A stretch of DNA of 64,000 nucleotides from contig NZ_CP068985.1 in NCBI RefSeq assembly GCF_019397265.1, positions 992,001-1,056,000 on the forward strand. The letters run 5' to 3'. The notes under the pieces are model-generated. The model had not been told where the DNA came from. It worked only from the letters and a program-made list of their open reading frames with translations, and did no database searches. Numbering within the stretch: position 1 is the stretch's first letter; each line of letters opens with the position of its first letter. The translations under genes were made by a program, and so were the position numbers. Positions 7,511-16,539 of the stretch are shown here, in pieces. The stretch is from Nonomuraea coxensis DSM 45129 (lineage in GTDB: Bacteria > Actinomycetota > Actinomycetes > Streptosporangiales > Streptosporangiaceae).

Positions 7511-9055
7511 ATGAGTGCTGACACCCTGGCCACGGCGAAACCCGCCGTAGAGCTGGAGGGCATCACCAAGCGTTTCCCCGGTGTCGTCGCCAACCATGAC
7601 ATCCGCATCACCGTCGAACCCGGGACGGTGCACGCCATCGTGGGGGAGAACGGCGCGGGCAAGTCCACCCTGATGAAGATCCTGTACGGCATGCAGAAGC
7701 CGGACGAGGGCACCATCAAGGTGAACGGCGAAGAGGTGAGCTTCCGCTCGCCGAGCGACGCCATCGCCGTCGGCATCGGCATGGTGCACCAGCACTTCAT
7801 GCTGGCCGACAACCTCACCGTGCTGGAGAACATCGTTCTCGGCGCCGAACCCACCCGGGCCGGCCTGCTCGACACCGGCGCGGCCCGCACCCGCATCGCG
7901 AAGTTGGCCGAGACGCACGGCCTGCGCGTCGACCCCGACAGGCTCGTGGAGGACCTCGGCGTCGGCGACCGCCAGCGGGTCGAGATCCTCAAGGTGCTCT
8001 ACCGCGGCGCCCGCATCCTCATCCTCGACGAGCCGACGGCCGTCCTGGTGCCCCAGGAGGTCGAGGAGCTCTTCCAGAACCTGCGCGAGCTCAAGGCCGA
8101 CGGCCTGACCGTCATCTTCATCTCCCACAAGCTCGACGAGGTGCTCGACATCGCCGACGCGATCACCGTGATCCGGCGCGGCACCACCGTCGCCGCCATG
8201 CCCCGCGCCGAGGTGACCAGCGCCCGCCAGCTCGCCGAGCTGATGGTCGGCAGCGAGCTGCCCACCCCCGAGACCCGCGAGTCCACCGTGACCGACCGGA
8301 TGGCGTTCCAGGTCGCGCACCTCACCGTGGAGGCCGGCGGCCGGCTGCTGCTGGACGACGTGTCGTTCGACATCCACGAGGGCGAGATCCTCGGCATCGC
8401 CGGCGTCGAGGGCAACGGCCAGTCCGAGCTGATCGAGGCCATCATGGGCATCCGCGCCGCGCACGGCGTGATCACGCTCGGCGAGCAGGACGTCAGCTCC
8501 TGGCCGACGCTGCGCCGCCGCGAGGCCGGCATCGGCTACATCCCCGAGGACCGCCACCGCCAGGGGCTGCTCCTCGAAGCCTCGCTCTGGGAGAACCGCA
8601 TCCTCGGCCACCAGACCAGGAAGCCCGCCAGGAAGGGCATCTGGATCGACCGGCGCGCCTCCAGGAGCGACACCGAACGCATCGTCAAGGAGTACGACGT
8701 CCGCACGCCGGGCGTCGACACCCTGGCGCTCGCGCTGTCCGGCGGCAACCAGCAGAAGCTCATCGTCGGCCGCGAGATGAGCAGCGAGCCGAAGTTCCTC
8801 ATCGCCGCGCACCCCACGCGCGGCGTGGACGTCGGCGCGCAGGCCGCCATCTGGGACCATCTGCGCGCCGCCCGCGCCGCCGGCCTCGCCGTGCTGCTGA
8901 TCTCCGCCGACCTGGACGAGCTGATCGGCCTGTCCGACACCATCAGGGTCATCTTCCGCGGGCGCCTCGTGGCCACGCTCGACCCGTCCGACGTCACGCC
9001 CGAGCGGCTGGGCGGCTACATGACCGGCGCCATCGCCGGCACTGAGGAGACGTGA
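7511..9055 (+). CDS. nucleoside ABC importer ATPase, tandem domains
   Basis: Encodes 514 residues with two fused nucleotide-binding domains, as in NupA/YufO and RbsA-like importers. Domain 1 has an intact Walker A (GENGAGKST, residues 45-53) and Walker B LILDEPT but a degenerate signature (LGVGDRQR). Domain 2 has a degenerate Walker A (GVEGNGQSE), a good signature LSGGNQQK, and AHPTRGVD where DEPTRG is usual. This asymmetric pattern is normal for the family. AGGAGAGG precedes ATG 7511. The stop overlaps the next start (TGATG), indicating translational coupling. Confidence 0.93.
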   Translation: MSADTLATAKPAVELEGITKRFPGVVANHDIRITVEPGTVHAIVGENGAGKSTLMKILYGMQKPDEGTIKVNGEEVSFRSPSDAIAVGIGMVHQHFMLADNLTVLENIVLGAEPTRAGLLDTGAARTRIAKLAETHGLRVDPDRLVEDLGVGDRQRVEILKVLYRGARILILDEPTAVLVPQEVEELFQNLRELKADGLTVIFISHKLDEVLDIADAITVIRRGTTVAAMPRAEVTSARQLAELMVGSELPTPETRESTVTDRMAFQVAHLTVEAGGRLLLDDVSFDIHEGEILGIAGVEGNGQSELIEAIMGIRAAHGVITLGEQDVSSWPTLRRREAGIGYIPEDRHRQGLLLEASLWENRILGHQTRKPARKGIWIDRRASRSDTERIVKEYDVRTPGVDTLALALSGGNQQKLIVGREMSSEPKFLIAAHPTRGVDVGAQAAIWDHLRAARAAGLAVLLISADLDELIGLSDTIRVIFRGRLVATLDPSDVTPERLGGYMTGAIAGTEET

Positions 9056-10197
9056 TGCCCGCGGGGCTCAACCGGGCGCTGCTGACCGTGGCCGGCGCCG
9101 TCATCGCGATCGTGCTGGCCATCGCGATCTCCAGCGTGGCGATCATCGCGGCGGGCGCGAGCCCGCTGGACGCCTTCGCCGCCTTCTTCGACTTCGGCGA
9201 CAGCGCGCGGGCCCAGTCGAACGGCATCGCGGCCTTCCTCAACCGGGCGGTGCCGCTGTTCATCGCCGGCCTGGCCGTGGCCGTCGGCTTCCGCATGAAC
9301 CTCTTCAACATCGGCGTGGAGGGCCAGTACCGGCTCGCCGCGATCGTCGCGGCCTACGTGGGCTCCACGTTCACCGCGCCCGCGCCGATCCAGATCGCGG
9401 TGATCATCATCGTCGCGGCGGCCACCGGCGGCCTCTACGCGCTCATCCCCGCGGTCATGAAGGTGACCAGAGGCGTGAACGAGGTCATCGCCACGATCAT
9501 GCTCAACTACATCGCGATCAACCTGACGTCCTACCTGGTGCGCGGGCCGTTCGCGGGCGAGCGCGCGGCCGGGCAGCTCACCACGACCACTCCGGAGCTG
9601 CCGGAGTCGGCCATGTTCCCGAACCTCAACTTCGTCTTCGACTGGTTCGGGCAGGTCGCCCCCACCCGGGGCGGCGGCCTCCAGGGCTTCCTGCTGGTCG
9701 CGGTCGTGCTCGGCCTGATCGTCTGGATCGTGCTGGAGCGCACCCGCTTCGGTTTCGACGTCAAGGCCAGCGGGCTCAACGGCCCGGCGGCCCTCGCCTC
9801 CGGCGTCAACCCCAAGAAGATGATCATCGCGGCGATGGTGATGTCCGGCGGCATCGCCGGGCTCATCGGCCTGCCCGAGATCCTCGGCGACAAGGGCGCC
9901 TTCAACTCCAACTTCACCGCCGGTCTCGGCTTCCTCGGCATCGCCGTGGCGCTGCTCGGCCGCAACAAGCCGGTCGGCATCGCGGTCGCCGCGCTGCTGT
10001 TCGCCTTCCTCGACCGGGCGCAGGGCTCGCTGCAGTTCGCGGGGGTGCCGTCGTCGGTGGTCACCATCATCCAGGCGGTGATCGTGCTGCTGGTCGTCAT
10101 CGCCAACGAGGTCACGAACCGGCTGGCGCTGCGCATCGAGGAGCGCCGGGCGGCGCAGCAGCTCGGCAGGGACAATCCGGTTGAGGTGACCGTATGA
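9055..10197 (+). CDS. nucleoside ABC importer permease, NupP/YufP type
   Basis: Multi-spanning membrane protein of 380 residues in the BPD_transp_2 family. Typical landmarks are FNIGVEGQY and GVNEVIATIMLNYIA near the middle and a long run of hydrophobic helices. ATG 9055 overlaps the ATPase stop and has GAGGAG upstream; a GTG three bases earlier is possible. It pairs with the next permease to form the heterodimeric channel. Confidence 0.92.
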   Translation: MPAGLNRALLTVAGAVIAIVLAIAISSVAIIAAGASPLDAFAAFFDFGDSARAQSNGIAAFLNRAVPLFIAGLAVAVGFRMNLFNIGVEGQYRLAAIVAAYVGSTFTAPAPIQIAVIIIVAAATGGLYALIPAVMKVTRGVNEVIATIMLNYIAINLTSYLVRGPFAGERAAGQLTTTTPELPESAMFPNLNFVFDWFGQVAPTRGGGLQGFLLVAVVLGLIVWIVLERTRFGFDVKASGLNGPAALASGVNPKKMIIAAMVMSGGIAGLIGLPEILGDKGAFNSNFTAGLGFLGIAVALLGRNKPVGIAVAALLFAFLDRAQGSLQFAGVPSSVVTIIQAVIVLLVVIANEVTNRLALRIEERRAAQQLGRDNPVEVTV

Positions 10198-11474
10198 CCA
10201 GGGTCGGCAAGTACCACCTGACGCTCATCGGCGTCGCCGCGCTGCTGCTGCTGATGTCGCTGGTGCGCATCATCACCGGTCAGAACGACATCACCTCCTC
10301 CGGCACCTTCTACGCGGCCCTGCTCCTGGCCGTGCCCATCGGCCTGGCCGGGCTCGGCGGCCTGTGGGCCGAACGCGCCGGCGTCGTCAACATCGGCCTC
10401 GAAGGCATGATGGTGCTCGGCACCTGGTTCGCCGGCTGGGCGGGCTACCAGTGGGGCCCCGTGGCCGCGCTCGTCGCGGGCCTGCTCGCGGGCGCGATCG
10501 GCGGGCTCATCCACGCCGTCGCCACCGTCACCTTCGGCGTCGACCACATCATCAGCGGCGTCGCGATCAACCTGCTCGGCCCCGGCGCCACCCGCTTCCT
10601 GTCCGAGGTGCTCTACAAGGAGGGCACCCCGGCGGCCTCGGCCGGCGCGGGCATCACCACCTCGCCCGCGATCAGCGGGTCAACGTGGAGCCCCAGCCTG
10701 CCGGTGCTGTCCGACGGGCCCGACCTGCTCGGCAAGCTGGAGAGCACGCACTGGTTCCTGCTGTCCGACCTGGCGGGGATCCTGCGCGGCCTCACGCACA
10801 ACGTCAACATCCTGGTGCTGCTGGCGGTGCTGCTGCTGCCGCTGACGTACTTCGTGCTCTGGCACACCGCCTTCGGCCTGCGGCTGCGCTCGGCGGGCGA
10901 GAACCCGTGGGCGGCCGAGTCGCTGGGCGTCAACGTCTACCTGACCAAGTACATCGCGGTCGTCGTCTCCGGCGCCTTCGCCGGGCTCGGCGGCGTGTTC
11001 CTGGTCTTCGTCTCCACCAAGTACGTCGAGGGCCAGACGGCCGGGCGCGGCTTCATCGGCCTGGCCGCCATGATCTTCGGCAACTGGCGGCCCGGCGGCC
11101 TCGCGGCCGGCGCGGCGTTGTTCGGCTACGCCGACGGCCTGCAACTGCGCGACCAGAAGGCCGTCACCTCGTTCTTCCTGTTCGGCGCGGTGCTGCTGCT
11201 CGCCTACCTGGTCATGCGGGCCCGCAGCCTGCTGACGGCCGGGCCGGGCGCCGAGCCGGCGGCCCGCGGCGCGCGGCAGTACACGCTGATGGCGGCCGCC
11301 GCCCTCGGTATGGTCGTGCTGTTCTGGCTCTGGCTCACCGTCGATGAGCTGCCGAACGAGTTCGTCTTCATCACACCACACGTGCTCACGCTGCTCGTGC
11401 TGCTGGTGGCTTCGCAGCGGCTGCGGATGCCCAAGGCCGACGGCGTGCGCTATCGCCGGGGGGAACAGCATTGA
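10194..11474 (+). CDS. nucleoside ABC importer permease, NupQ/YufQ type
   Basis: Second permease of the heterodimer, 426 residues, longer than many homologues because of two extra hydrophobic helices at the C-terminus (around residues 360-415, LGMVVLFWLWL and HVLTLLVLLV). Family landmarks are ERAGVVNIGLEGMMVLG and GVDHIISGVAINLL. It starts in an ATGA overlap with the previous gene and runs into the cytidine deaminase with a TTGA overlap, so uptake and catabolism are translated together. Confidence 0.92.
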   Translation: MTRVGKYHLTLIGVAALLLLMSLVRIITGQNDITSSGTFYAALLLAVPIGLAGLGGLWAERAGVVNIGLEGMMVLGTWFAGWAGYQWGPVAALVAGLLAGAIGGLIHAVATVTFGVDHIISGVAINLLGPGATRFLSEVLYKEGTPAASAGAGITTSPAISGSTWSPSLPVLSDGPDLLGKLESTHWFLLSDLAGILRGLTHNVNILVLLAVLLLPLTYFVLWHTAFGLRLRSAGENPWAAESLGVNVYLTKYIAVVVSGAFAGLGGVFLVFVSTKYVEGQTAGRGFIGLAAMIFGNWRPGGLAAGAALFGYADGLQLRDQKAVTSFFLFGAVLLLAYLVMRARSLLTAGPGAEPAARGARQYTLMAAAALGMVVLFWLWLTVDELPNEFVFITPHVLTLLVLLVASQRLRMPKADGVRYRRGEQH

Positions 11475-11872
11475 GCGGGCACATCGAATGGGAGCCGCTG
11501 CGTGAGGCGGCGGCCGAGGCCATGCGGCACGCGTACGCGCCGTACTCGAAGTTCCCGGTGGGGGCGGCCGCCCTCGTCGACGACGGGCGGATCGTCACCG
11601 GCTGCAACGTCGAGAACGCCTCCTACGGCCTCGGCCTGTGCGCCGAGTGCGGGCTCGTGTCGGAGCTGCAGCGCACCGGCGGCGGCCGGCTCGTGGCCTT
11701 CACCTGCGTGGACGGCCACGGCGAGCTGCTGATGCCGTGCGGGCGCTGCCGCCAGCTCCTCTACGAGTTCGGCGGCGACGACCTGCTGGTCGAGACCGTG
11801 GACGGCCCCAAGGCGATGACGGAGATCCTGCCGTACGCGTTCGGGCCGCAGGACCTCAGCCGGAGCTCGTGA
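11471..11872 (+). CDS. cdd: cytidine deaminase
   Basis: Zinc enzyme converting cytidine and deoxycytidine to uridine and deoxyuridine. At 133 residues it is the small homotetrameric form. Zinc and catalytic residues are C57-A-E59 and P89-C-G-R-C93; the substrate-binding NVENASYG is intact. The TTG start overlaps the permease stop (TTGA), and the stop overlaps the deoA start (TGATG). The next enzyme splits the deaminated product. Confidence 0.95.
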   Translation: MSGHIEWEPLREAAAEAMRHAYAPYSKFPVGAAALVDDGRIVTGCNVENASYGLGLCAECGLVSELQRTGGGRLVAFTCVDGHGELLMPCGRCRQLLYEFGGDDLLVETVDGPKAMTEILPYAFGPQDLSRSS

Positions 11873-13152
11873 TGGACGCCATCGAGGTCATCCGCGCCAA
11901 GCGCGACCGCGGCGAGCTGAGCACGGCCCAGATCGACTGGGTGATCGCCGCCTACACGCGCGGCGACGTGGCCGACGAGCAGATGTCGGCGCTGGCCATG
12001 GCCATCCTGCTCAACGGCATGAACCGGCGGGAGATCGCCGACTGGACGCAGGCCATGATCCGCTCAGGCGAGCGCATGGACTGGTCGGCGCTGGACCGGC
12101 CGACCGCCGACAAGCACTCCACCGGCGGCGTCGGCGACAAGATCACGCTGCCGCTGGCGCCGCTCGTGGCGGCCTGCGGGGCGTACGTGCCGCAGCTGTC
12201 CGGGCGCGGCCTCGGCCACACCGGGGGCACGCTCGACAAGCTGGAGTCCGTCCCCGGCTGGCGGGCCTCGCTCTCCAACGACGAGATGCTGGACGTGCTG
12301 CGCACGGCGGGCGCGGTCGTGTGCGCGGCCGGGTCGGGGCTGGCCCCGGCCGACAAGAAGCTGTACGCGCTGCGCGACGTCACCGGCACCGTCGAGTCCA
12401 TCCCGCTCATCGCCTCGTCGATCATGTCGAAGAAGATCGCTGAGGGCACGGGCTCGCTGGTGCTCGACGTCAAGGTGGGCTCGGGGGCGTTCATGAAGGA
12501 CGTCACGACCGCGCGCGAGCTGGCCGAGACCATGGTCGCGCTCGGCACCGACGCGGGGGTCCGCACGGTCGCCCTGCTGACCGCCATGGACCGGCCGCTC
12601 GGGCGGGCGGTGGGCAACGCGCTGGAGGTCGAGGAGTCCGTCGAGGTGCTGGCCGGTGGCGGGCCCGAGGACGTGGTGGAGCTGACCGTGCGGCTGGCGC
12701 GGGAGATGCTGGAGGCCGCAGGGGTGTCCGGGGCCAAGGACCCGGCGAAGGCGCTCCAGGACGGCTCGGCCATGGACGCCTGGCGGCGGATGATCGCCGC
12801 CCAGGGCGGCGACCCGGACGCGGCGCTGCCGCGCGCGGCCGAGACGCTGACGGTGGAGGCGCCCGCCTCCGGGGTGCTGAGCCGGCTGGACGCCTACGCG
12901 GTGGGCCTGGCCGCCTGGCGGCTCGGAGCCGGACGGGCCCGCAAGGAGGACCCGGTGTCGTTCGGCGCGGGCGTCACCCTGCACGCCAAGCCCGGCGACC
13001 CCGTGCGGGCCGGTCAGCCGCTGCTGACCCTGCACGCCGACGAGACGTCCCGCTTCGAGCGCGCCCTGGAGGCGCTGGACGGCGGCTACGCGGTGAGCGA
13101 CGCCGCCGCGGACCACCTTCCCCTGGTCATCGACCGCGTCACCGCCGGATAG
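11872..13152 (+). CDS. deoA: thymidine phosphorylase
   Basis: Encodes 426 residues. It cleaves thymidine or deoxyuridine with phosphate to base and deoxyribose-1-phosphate. The family signature is complete (SGRGLGHTGGTLDKLES near residue 110), as are the phosphate-binding KHSTGGVGDK and SSIMSKKIAEG. The start is ATG 11872; a GTG three bases upstream is less likely. It is the last gene of the uptake operon, which converges on the MarR gene 16 bases away. Confidence 0.95.
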   Translation: MDAIEVIRAKRDRGELSTAQIDWVIAAYTRGDVADEQMSALAMAILLNGMNRREIADWTQAMIRSGERMDWSALDRPTADKHSTGGVGDKITLPLAPLVAACGAYVPQLSGRGLGHTGGTLDKLESVPGWRASLSNDEMLDVLRTAGAVVCAAGSGLAPADKKLYALRDVTGTVESIPLIASSIMSKKIAEGTGSLVLDVKVGSGAFMKDVTTARELAETMVALGTDAGVRTVALLTAMDRPLGRAVGNALEVEESVEVLAGGGPEDVVELTVRLAREMLEAAGVSGAKDPAKALQDGSAMDAWRRMIAAQGGDPDAALPRAAETLTVEAPASGVLSRLDAYAVGLAAWRLGAGRARKEDPVSFGAGVTLHAKPGDPVRAGQPLLTLHADETSRFERALEALDGGYAVSDAAADHLPLVIDRVTAG

Positions 13153-13168
13153 GCCGTCGCGGCTGCGG

Positions 13169-13564
13169 TCAGCGGACCAGGGCGGGGAGGGCCGGGGCCT
13201 CGGCGAAGACCTCCTGGAGGACGGCGCGCTGCGTCGGCAGCGCCTGCGCGTGGCGCGCGCGTCCTTCCGGCGTGATGCACACGAAGACGCCGCGCCGGTC
13301 GGAGCTGCAGGCGTCGCGCGAGACCAGCCCGGCCTTCTCCAGCCGGGCCACCACCCGCGAGAGCGCGCTCTGGCTCAGGTGCACCTCGTCGCAGAGCTCC
13401 TGGAGCCGGAGCTTGCGGTCGTGGTGGACGATCCGGTCGAGCACCTCGAACTCGCTCGGCCCCAGCCCGTGCCGGTCGCCCAGCTCGCGCTCCAGCGCGC
13501 ACATGGCCTTGGAGTGCATGGCCAGGACGTAGTGCCAGGTGCCGACCACGACTTGCTCGTCCAT
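13169..13564 (-). CDS. MarR family transcriptional regulator
   Basis: DNA-binding protein of 131 residues with a winged helix (LRLQELCDEVHLSQSALSRVVARLEKAGLV, split here by its wing at DRRGVFVCIT). The Q-S-A-L-S-R recognition helix is clear. It is divergent from the lipoprotein gene at 13739; an inverted repeat at 13597-13622 lies just upstream of its start and probably is its operator. Targets could be itself and the 13739-16429 operon. The ligand is unknown. Confidence 0.88.
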   Translation of the reverse strand: MDEQVVVGTWHYVLAMHSKAMCALERELGDRHGLGPSEFEVLDRIVHHDRKLRLQELCDEVHLSQSALSRVVARLEKAGLVSRDACSSDRRGVFVCITPEGRARHAQALPTQRAVLQEVFAEAPALPALVR

Positions 13565-13596
13565 GCGCGGAGAGTACCACCCGGCAGAAAATCATG

Positions 13597-13622
13597 CAAT
13601 GGCATCTAATGCATGTGCATTG
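13597..13622. promoter_or_regulatory. inverted repeat, candidate MarR operator
   Basis: CAATG(G)CAT at 13597-13605 mirrors ATGTGCATTG at 13613-13622, an imperfect A/T-rich palindrome in otherwise GC-rich DNA. It begins 33 bases upstream of the marR start codon. MarR proteins commonly bind such sites and repress themselves. Confidence 0.5.
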
Positions 13623-13738
13623 GATGTTCGGACAAGGCGTCATAAAGACGGATCCAGGGGCCTGGATGGGCCCGGAAAAACACCCTCCGATCAGCGGAAA
13701 CGCCGCTTGCGGCAGCGTGCGGTGGGCATCTACCGGGC

Positions 13739-14353
13739 ATGCGACCGTCATCCCCGTCCGGCGTCCGGCCGTCGCGTCTCCGCGTCGCCGTCCAGCTCGC
13801 CGGCCTCGCCGCGCTCGTCCTGCTCACGGCGTGCGGCCCGGCGACCCAGACCGCCTTCCCCGGCGGCCCGCCCGTCTCCGAGGGCCCGTCGGACGACCCC
13901 ACGGCCTCCGGCGGCGCCGACACCCCGACCAGCACCAGCGAGGTGGACGTCGACCGGGGCGGCATGGACCCGGCCGTCGTGACCTCCGTGCGCTACGCCG
14001 CCCACGACACCTACGACCGGGTCGTGATCGACCTCGACGGCGACGTGCCCGGCTACAACGTCAAATGGGTGGACGAGTTCGTGCAGGACGGCTCGGGCCG
14101 CCCGATCGACGTGCGCGGCGGTGCCTATCTCCAGGTCACGCTCTTCCCCGCGCACGCCCACGACGAGAACGGCGTCCCCACCTGGAAGGGCGGCCCGGTC
14201 TACCCGGCCGACCTCGGCAACCTCACCGACGTCGTACGGACCGGCGACTTCGAGGGCCGCGTCGGCGTCGGCCTGGTGCTGGCCAGGCAGGCGGCCTTCC
14301 AGATCCAGGAGCAGGGCGGGCCGAACCGGCTGGTGCTCGACGTGGCACACTGA
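13739..14353 (+). CDS. lipoprotein with AMIN-like domain
   Basis: Encodes 204 residues. Basic N-terminus, hydrophobic segment and lipobox (LLTAC, Cys near residue 32), then a Pro/Ser/Thr-rich spacer, then a domain with VRYAAHDTYDRVVIDLDG and PNRLVLDVAH. That strand pattern matches the AMIN-like domain found in actinobacterial lipoproteins, thought to bind wall polymers. It probably sits on the outer face of the membrane. It leads a group with the cupin, adenosine deaminase and PH-domain genes, though a functional link is not obvious. Confidence 0.75.
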   Translation: MRPSSPSGVRPSRLRVAVQLAGLAALVLLTACGPATQTAFPGGPPVSEGPSDDPTASGGADTPTSTSEVDVDRGGMDPAVVTSVRYAAHDTYDRVVIDLDGDVPGYNVKWVDEFVQDGSGRPIDVRGGAYLQVTLFPAHAHDENGVPTWKGGPVYPADLGNLTDVVRTGDFEGRVGVGLVLARQAAFQIQEQGGPNRLVLDVAH

Positions 14354-14357
14354 CCCC

Positions 14358-14708
14358 GTGGTGAGAAAGATCGAGGGCCCGGCCCGCATCCCCGTCCCCG
14401 GCGGCAAGCTCATCGACGAGCACGTCGGCCGCGTCAACAGCGGCGACGAGGCGGTCTCCATCGCCCACATGACCGCCCCGCCCGGCTGGGAGGAGCCGCC
14501 GCAGACGCCGTCGTTCGCCGAGTACACCCTCGTCCTGCGCGGCACGGTGATCGTCGAGCACGACGGCGGCCGGACGGAGGTCGCCGCCGGGCAGTCGGTG
14601 GTCACCGAGCCGGGCGAGCGGATCCGCTACAGCGCCGGCCCGGAAGGGGCGGAATACGTCGCCGTGTGCCTGCCCGCGTTCTCGCCCGACAGCGCTGGCC
14701 GCGACTGA
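14358..14708 (+). CDS. cupin-domain protein
   Basis: Encodes 116 residues forming one small beta-barrel. The cupin strands TLVLRGTVIVEHDGGRTEV and GQSVVTEPGERIRYS are recognisable. The usual metal-binding HxH of motif 1 is not obvious, so it may not be an enzyme. Start is GTG 14358 or the adjacent GTG 14361, four bases after the lipoprotein stop. Function unknown; it may be a sensor or a sugar-binding protein. Confidence 0.7.
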   Translation: MVRKIEGPARIPVPGGKLIDEHVGRVNSGDEAVSIAHMTAPPGWEEPPQTPSFAEYTLVLRGTVIVEHDGGRTEVAAGQSVVTEPGERIRYSAGPEGAEYVAVCLPAFSPDSAGRD

Positions 14709-14732
14709 CGCCGCTGGTCATATCATGGCCGG

Positions 14733-15806
14733 ATGAGTCCTCAGCTTGACGAGATCCAGCGGGCTCCCAAAGTGCTGCTGCACGATCATCTCGACGGCGG
14801 GCTCCGCGCCGAGACGATCGTCGAGCTGGCCCGGGAGTCCGGTTACGACCGGCTGCCCACGACCGATTCCGACAACCTGCGGCAGTGGTTCGAGGAAGCC
14901 GCGGACTCGGGCTCGCTCGTCCGCTACCTGGAGACGTTCGACCACACGGTGGGCGTCATGCAGACGCGCGAGTCGCTGGCGCGGGTGGCCGCCGAGTGCG
15001 CCGAGGACCTCGCCGCCGACGGCGTCGTCTACGCCGAGGTGCGCTTCGCGCCCGAGCAGCACACCAGCACGGGGCTGAGCCTCGACCAGGTGGTGGAGGC
15101 GGTGCTCGAAGGCTTCGCGCAGGGCTCGGCCGGCCGCGGCATCAGGGTCGGCACCCTGCTGACCGCGATGCGCCACCAGGCCAGGTCCATGGAGATCGCC
15201 GAGCTCGCCGTGCGCTACCGCGACGTGGGCGTGGTGGGCTTCGACATCGCCGGGGCCGAGGCCGGCTACCCGCCCACCCGGCACCTCGACGCCTTCGAAT
15301 ACCTCCAGCGGGAGAACGCCCACTTCACCATCCACGCGGGCGAGGCGTTCGGGCTGCCGTCGATCTGGCAGGCCATCCAGTGGTGCGGCGCCGACCGGCT
15401 CGGCCACGGCGTGCGCATCATCGACGACATCGCGGTCGGCGACGACGGCGCGGCCAAGCTCGGGCGGCTGGCGGCCTACGTCCGCGACAAGCGCATCCCG
15501 CTCGAGATGTGCCCCACGTCCAACCTGCAGACCGGGGCCGCCGCGTCCATCGCCGAGCACCCGATCGGGCTGCTGCGGCGGCTGCACTTCCGGGTCACGG
15601 TCAACACCGACAACCGGCTGATGAGCCGCACCAGCCTGTCGCTGGAGTTCGCCAAGCTGGTGGAGGCGTTCGGCTACGGCTGGGACGACCTGCAGTGGTT
15701 CACGGTCAACGCGATGAAGTCGGCGTTCCTGCCGTTCGACGAGCGGCTGGCGCTCATCAACGGGCGCATCAAGCCGGGGTTCGCGCAGCTCAAGTGGCAG
15801 CCGTGA
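14733..15806 (+). CDS. add: adenosine deaminase
   Basis: Zinc hydrolase of 357 residues turning adenosine and deoxyadenosine into inosine and deoxyinosine. Metal and catalytic motifs are LHDHLDGG (H17, H19), IHAGEA, LGHG, and NTDNR near residue 291. The last motif is NTDDP in most bacteria; the N-for-D form is, from memory, usual in actinobacterial enzymes. It supplies substrate for the purine nucleoside phosphorylase at 21.1 kb. The stop overlaps the next start (GTGA). Confidence 0.94.
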   Translation: MSPQLDEIQRAPKVLLHDHLDGGLRAETIVELARESGYDRLPTTDSDNLRQWFEEAADSGSLVRYLETFDHTVGVMQTRESLARVAAECAEDLAADGVVYAEVRFAPEQHTSTGLSLDQVVEAVLEGFAQGSAGRGIRVGTLLTAMRHQARSMEIAELAVRYRDVGVVGFDIAGAEAGYPPTRHLDAFEYLQRENAHFTIHAGEAFGLPSIWQAIQWCGADRLGHGVRIIDDIAVGDDGAAKLGRLAAYVRDKRIPLEMCPTSNLQTGAAASIAEHPIGLLRRLHFRVTVNTDNRLMSRTSLSLEFAKLVEAFGYGWDDLQWFTVNAMKSAFLPFDERLALINGRIKPGFAQLKWQP

Positions 15807-16429
15807 AGCAGACCTACCGCTCCAGGTCCGCGTTCGTGATGGCGTGGTTCTGGCTGGCGTTCGTCGCCTTCAACGTCTACGACCTGATCAGCAAGTACAC
15901 CGGCAAGGCGTCGATGGTGGCGCTCGCCGTGCTGGCGGTGCTGACGGTCGTCGTCTACGTCGTCGCGCTGCGGCCCGCCACCGTGCTCACCGAGCACGAG
16001 CTGGTGGGCCGCAACCCGCTGCGCACCACCCGCGTGCCGTGGGCGGCGATCGACGACGTCACCGTCTCCCACGCCATCAGCGTCCACCACAGCGGCGGCG
16101 ACGGCGGCGTGCTGCGCCTGTGGACGCCGATGAGCAGCGCCAGGGAGCGGGCCAAGGCCCAGCGGCGCGGCATGCCGAGCCAGCGGCGGCGGGGCCGGTT
16201 CGCGACCGAGCCGACGGTGAGCCGGGCCGAGCAGGCGGCGCAGGAGGCGCTGGCCGGCCGGACGCACGCCGACTGGGTGGGCGACCAGATCCGCGAGCGC
16301 GCCGAGGCGGCCCGGCGCCGCACCGGCGAGCAGCCGCAGGTCCAGGTCCGCACCGCGTGGGCCTACGACGTCATCGCGGCGGGGGTCGTGGCCCTCGCAC
16401 TGGTGGTCGCCGCGATCGTCGTCCCCTGA
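15803..16429 (+). CDS. membrane protein with bacterial PH-like domain
   Basis: Encodes 208 residues. Two helices near the N-terminus ([33 protein letters not shown]) precede a beta-rich segment ([26 protein letters not shown]) typical of the low-molecular-weight antigen/PH domain family. A charged, Arg-rich region and a final helix ([18 protein letters not shown]) follow. GTG start in GTGA overlap with add. The stop lies inside the start of a tandem repeat tract (see 16436-16510). Function unknown. Confidence 0.7.
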   Translation: MKQTYRSRSAFVMAWFWLAFVAFNVYDLISKYTGKASMVALAVLAVLTVVVYVVALRPATVLTEHELVGRNPLRTTRVPWAAIDDVTVSHAISVHHSGGDGGVLRLWTPMSSARERAKAQRRGMPSQRRRGRFATEPTVSRAEQAAQEALAGRTHADWVGDQIRERAEAARRRTGEQPQVQVRTAWAYDVIAAGVVALALVVAAIVVP

Positions 16430-16435
16430 GCCCCT

Positions 16436-16520
16436 GAGCCCCTGAGCCCCTGAGGCCCCTGGGTCCCTGAGCCCCTGAGGCCCCTGCGTCCCTGAGCCCC
16501 TGAGGCCCCTGCGTCCCCTG
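16436..16520. repeat. tandem repeat tract, 25-nt unit built from CCCCTGAG words
   Basis: Three successive 25-base units at 16436-16460, 16461-16485 and 16486-16510 share the core CCCTGAGCCCCTGAGGCCCCT apart from their first bases, then a partial unit. Shorter 9-base CCCCTGAGC periods precede them from 16423. The tract fills the space between two convergent genes. The second and third units are almost identical, so it is probably young and variable in copy number. Confidence 0.9.
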
Positions 16521-16539
16521 GCCGCCGCGGCCCCGGCGG

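Noticed and set aside
16423..16520. CRISPR array
   Set aside because: The repeat units are directly contiguous with no spacers, and no cas genes are present in the window.
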